Source: Linum tenue (taxonomy: Eukaryota; Streptophyta; Magnoliopsida; Malpighiales; Linaceae). From it: a DNA stretch of 64,000 nucleotides. Location: contig CAMGYJ010000004.1 in assembly GCA_946122785.1 (NCBI GenBank), positions 9,818,150 through 9,882,149 of the forward strand, written 5' to 3'. The position numbers were made by a program, and so were the translations under genes. Of the stretch, positions 61,531-64,000 are shown one piece after another. Numbering within the stretch: position 1 is the stretch's first letter; the number at the start of each line of letters is the position of its first letter. The notes beneath the pieces were generated by a model. The model made no database searches, had not been told where the DNA came from, and worked only from the letters and a program-made list of their open reading frames with translations.

Positions 61531-62400
61531 TTATACTGTATGACTCAACCCGAATATCACAATAAAATTTCATCTAAGGCCCAAGTATAAACCTTAAATG
61601 GGTGCAATATATGGCAAGTATGTTTAAATATCAACGGGCCGACCCATGTACCCCTACTTCAATTGTTTGAAACATTATTTAGCGGAATGTTGTTTGTTGA
61701 AATCTCTACAATCTACTATTGAAAAGCAAGACTTGAAAAGTAAAAATGAGGCTTCTCTCTAAACTAGTCTAGGAGGAATGGAATGCCTAAGAAAATGAGC
61801 CTCTTAGGTTAAGGGGGGTTCTCTCTAAGCTAGGTTAAAATAGCACAACACATTGCCAAACACACACAACTCTCCTTGTGCTTGTATAGATCCTCCTTTG
61901 GAGAGGAACTTCCAAAATATTCACTTGGAGCAAACTCTAGCCTCTTCTCCCTCTTGGTTCGTGGATTTCTCTCTCTAGGATTTCAAGAAGAAGAAGGTTT
62001 CTCTCACATTGGGCTCCCCCTTCTTCCTCCTTTCAGCTCTCAGTTTATAGAAAGATCGAACCCAGTAACGCGCAGCTTCACTTATGGGGTTCACGGTCCA
62101 TGGCTCCAGTTCACGGTCTTAGCGACCTTGAACGGCCTTGGCTTCAGTAACCTCTGAAACCCCAGTGGAGGCTTTGCGGTTCACGATTTGTGATTCCAGT
62201 TTACGGTCGTCAGGAACGTGAACTCCAATGTCTGACCGTGAACTGTGGCTGAATCCTCCTCATTGCCCGGTCTTTGCTCCTTTTCTTCCAAGTTTCGACT
62301 TCGGGGTTGGTTTCACCTGTTAGACTCTGAAATACAATGAAACACAAGAAACCTAGCATTTAACCACGCGGCAATGCTTTATCATTTCATTCTTTAATCG
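61531..62400. repeat. LTR-like remnant with GTTCACGGTC motifs
   Basis: Non-coding. Between 62085 and 62250 there are repeated half-sites 'gttcacggtc', 'gaccgtgaac' and 'acggtcgtc', and a CT-rich leader lies at 61860-62060. This resembles the motif clusters in the other LTRs here, but I find no terminal pair. Confidence 0.4.
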
Positions 62401-62510
62401 TTGAATACAGATTCGTTATGTAATAATGGATCTAATAAAGCCACGTGTCTAAAGTGGGTTAATGGGATTCAAATTATGGTTTATCACTGTTGATTAGCCG
62501 TTTGTTTTCT

Positions 62511-62522
62511 GCTATATAAATA
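62511..62522 (+). promoter_or_regulatory. Candidate TATA box
   Basis: 'gctatataaata' lies immediately upstream of the Mutator-like insertion. If it belonged to a host gene starting to the right, the insertion separated it from its start site. Confidence 0.3.
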
Positions 62523-62528
62523 AAAAAC

Positions 62529-63855
62529 GGCTGAATTACACATTTGGTCACTCAAATTATATAAATCTTTCACGTTTGCCACTCGAATTACTTTTCTTTC
62601 TTATTGGCCACTAACTTTATGAATAGTTTCACCGTTAGTCACCAACCGTCAGTCTCCGTCAAACTCCGTTAACACCTTCAAATTTTTGATGATGTGGCAA
62701 ATGGAACTGCTGACGAAACGTTAAATAATGATGTGTCCATTTAAAAAAAAACATTACATCTCATTCTCTCCCCACAACAACTTTTCTCTTCTTCTTTCCC
62801 TTCACACAACCAAAGTCTTCTCCCGCCGCTTGGTGAGATTATCAAATCCCGTCAGGGACCGTCCCTCCGACAAATAAAACCATCGCCGCCATCAAGAGCA
62901 GCCAAAACAAAGTCCGCCGCCTTTGTCATCATTTAGCCTCCGAGTCATTTTTTCCATTGGCGCTATTGATCTACCCATCCCGTCGGTAAGGTCCCTGTTA
63001 CCACCACTGTCGGATCAAGTTTCTGCGCCGCCACCAACGTCTTCTCCCGTCTTCGCTCGTTGCTGTTTCCTCATCTCGGTGCCGCTTGCTGTAAACTCCA
63101 CCGCCTTCAGCATCCTAGTCTGCCACATCACCAAGTTTTCCCGTCGCCGTCGGATCTACCACCCTCTCACCAAGATCAGTCGCTATAGCTTCCTATCCAG
63201 ATCGCCGCTACAGCCTTCGCCCGGAATCCACGCCATCGTCATTGCTCGCTGCACGAATCAACATAGATCTGCCATTGTCGTCGTCCCCAGTTTCTTCTTC
63301 CAGATCTAGGGAAATCTTCCAAAACTTAACCACCCCTAAAAATCAAAATTAAAACTCCTTAAAATTGGAATCCAACGAAAACCCTAAAACTCGACAAGCA
63401 TTGAGAAGGAACAGACCGACTACCGTGTTCGTTCTCTCTCTGGCGACGAGAGCAGAGCATCGGCAGATTGAGATCGAGGGAGAAGGAGAGTGCAATTTGG
63501 GGTTCTTACTTATCTGGGATTGATAAAAGAGGGGGACAGAAGTTGGTCGAGAAGAAGCAAAGAGGGGGAAGGAGGATCGGAAGCAGATAGGATGAAGGAG
63601 GACCGACGTTGGTGAGGTTAAGGAATGAATTAGGTTTGGTTAAAAAAATCATCTTAGCCTTTTTTTCTCCAGTCAGCCGTTCTGTTACCACGTCAGTAAA
63701 AACTGACGGTGTTAATAGAGTTTGACGGAGACTGACGGCTAGTGACTAACGGTGAAACAATTCGTAAAGTTGATGGTCAATAAGAAAGAAAAGTAATTCG
63801 GATGGCAAACGTGAAAGATGTATGTAATTTGAGTGACCAAACATGCAATTTAACC
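62529..63855. mobile_element. Non-autonomous Mutator-like element with 10-bp target duplication
   Basis: Terminal inverted repeats of about 190 bp (62529-62720 and 63665-63855) share 'tttggtcactcaaatta' and 'ttacttttctttcttatt'. The flanks 'aataaaaaac' (62519-62528 and 63856-63865) are identical. The interior is C/G-rich, with many CCGCC/CCGTC triplets and no transposase. A 128-codon ORF (62923-63309) is low-complexity and not recognisable. Its composition fits captured host sequence (Pack-MULE). Confidence 0.85.
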
Positions 63856-63865
63856 AATAAAAAAC

Positions 63866-64000
63866 CCTAAAGAGGTGAGGTAGCAATTGTGCTGCTCTCA
63901 TCCACCCAAATCCAGTCTCTCTTCCTTTTTCATAGAAGGTGAGTCGTGTTCCGGGGTTCGATCTGTGTACGGTCGTAGCATTCGGCCGAACGGTGCTGCC
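63866..64000 (+). other. Possible 5' exon of a host gene at the window edge
   Basis: Pyrimidine-rich, leader-like sequence ('ctctcatccacccaaatcca') is followed by a good splice donor 'gaaggtgagt' (63936-63945). There is no ATG-started frame of note before the edge. This is an inference from composition only. Confidence 0.25.

Noticed and set aside
62923..63309. 128-codon Ser/Pro/Arg-rich protein in the Mutator-like element
   Set aside because: Low complexity, no conserved motif; more likely non-coding captured sequence.

Overview
This is a stretch of nuclear DNA from a land plant, almost certainly a eudicot. The evidence is Athila-type and Tat-type Ty3/gypsy elements primed by a plant tRNA-Asp, Ty1/copia elements, plant L1 LINEs, tRNA-derived SINEs, many small hAT-like and Mutator-like elements, and GT-AG/GC-AG introns. 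I cannot name the species. The window is nearly all transposons in several layers of nesting; only one plausible complete host gene is visible, a small secreted cysteine-rich peptide at 14480-14882. There may also be the last 28 codons of a gene at the left edge and the 5' end of another at the right edge.

Layout. 1-1160: AT-rich flank carrying copy A of a repeated upstream block. 1163-6003: damaged L1 LINE with a 12-bp target duplication, then a second LINE fragment (6023-6768). 6772-7890: hAT-like MITE holding a Mutator-like element. 8233-12155: hAT-like element split by a young non-autonomous LTR retrotransposon, E (8672-11355, minus), which carries a 503-aa ORF and a captured receptor-like-kinase fragment. 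12860-15610: MITEs, copy B of the upstream block, the peptide gene and more MITEs. 16668-19715: decayed copia, minus strand. 19718-21600: intron-containing gypsy-type transposon protein pseudogene. 21655-31231: copy C of the upstream block, split by non-autonomous element A with three LTRs (22195-28941) and by three hAT-like elements nested in one another. 31370-33187: tRNA-derived SINEs and a Tat-like 3' end. 33813-34228: a perfect 2 x 208 bp palindrome. 34316-38965: minus-strand LINE split by Athila-like element B. 38966-40425: LTR and hAT remnants. 40426-57846: Athila-like element C (plus), interrupted by the almost intact 12.6-kb Athila-like element D (43378-55978, minus). 57847-61530: copia element F broken by a LINE and a solo LTR. 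62529-63855: Mutator-like element with a perfect 10-bp target duplication.

How the parts relate. A, B and D share tRNA-Asp priming (seen in A and D) and a conserved 3' non-coding layout with two hairpin plus polypurine modules each. A and B lack pol and could only have moved with enzymes from a relative such as D. The peptide gene's upstream block exists three times, but the coding exons are visible in only one copy, so a small local gene family was probably broken up by insertions. The observations most worth following are the zero-spacer perfect palindrome, the kinase capture by E, the repeated hairpin-PPT modules, the peptide gene that needs a GC-AG intron, and the palindromic motif arrays in several unrelated LTRs.
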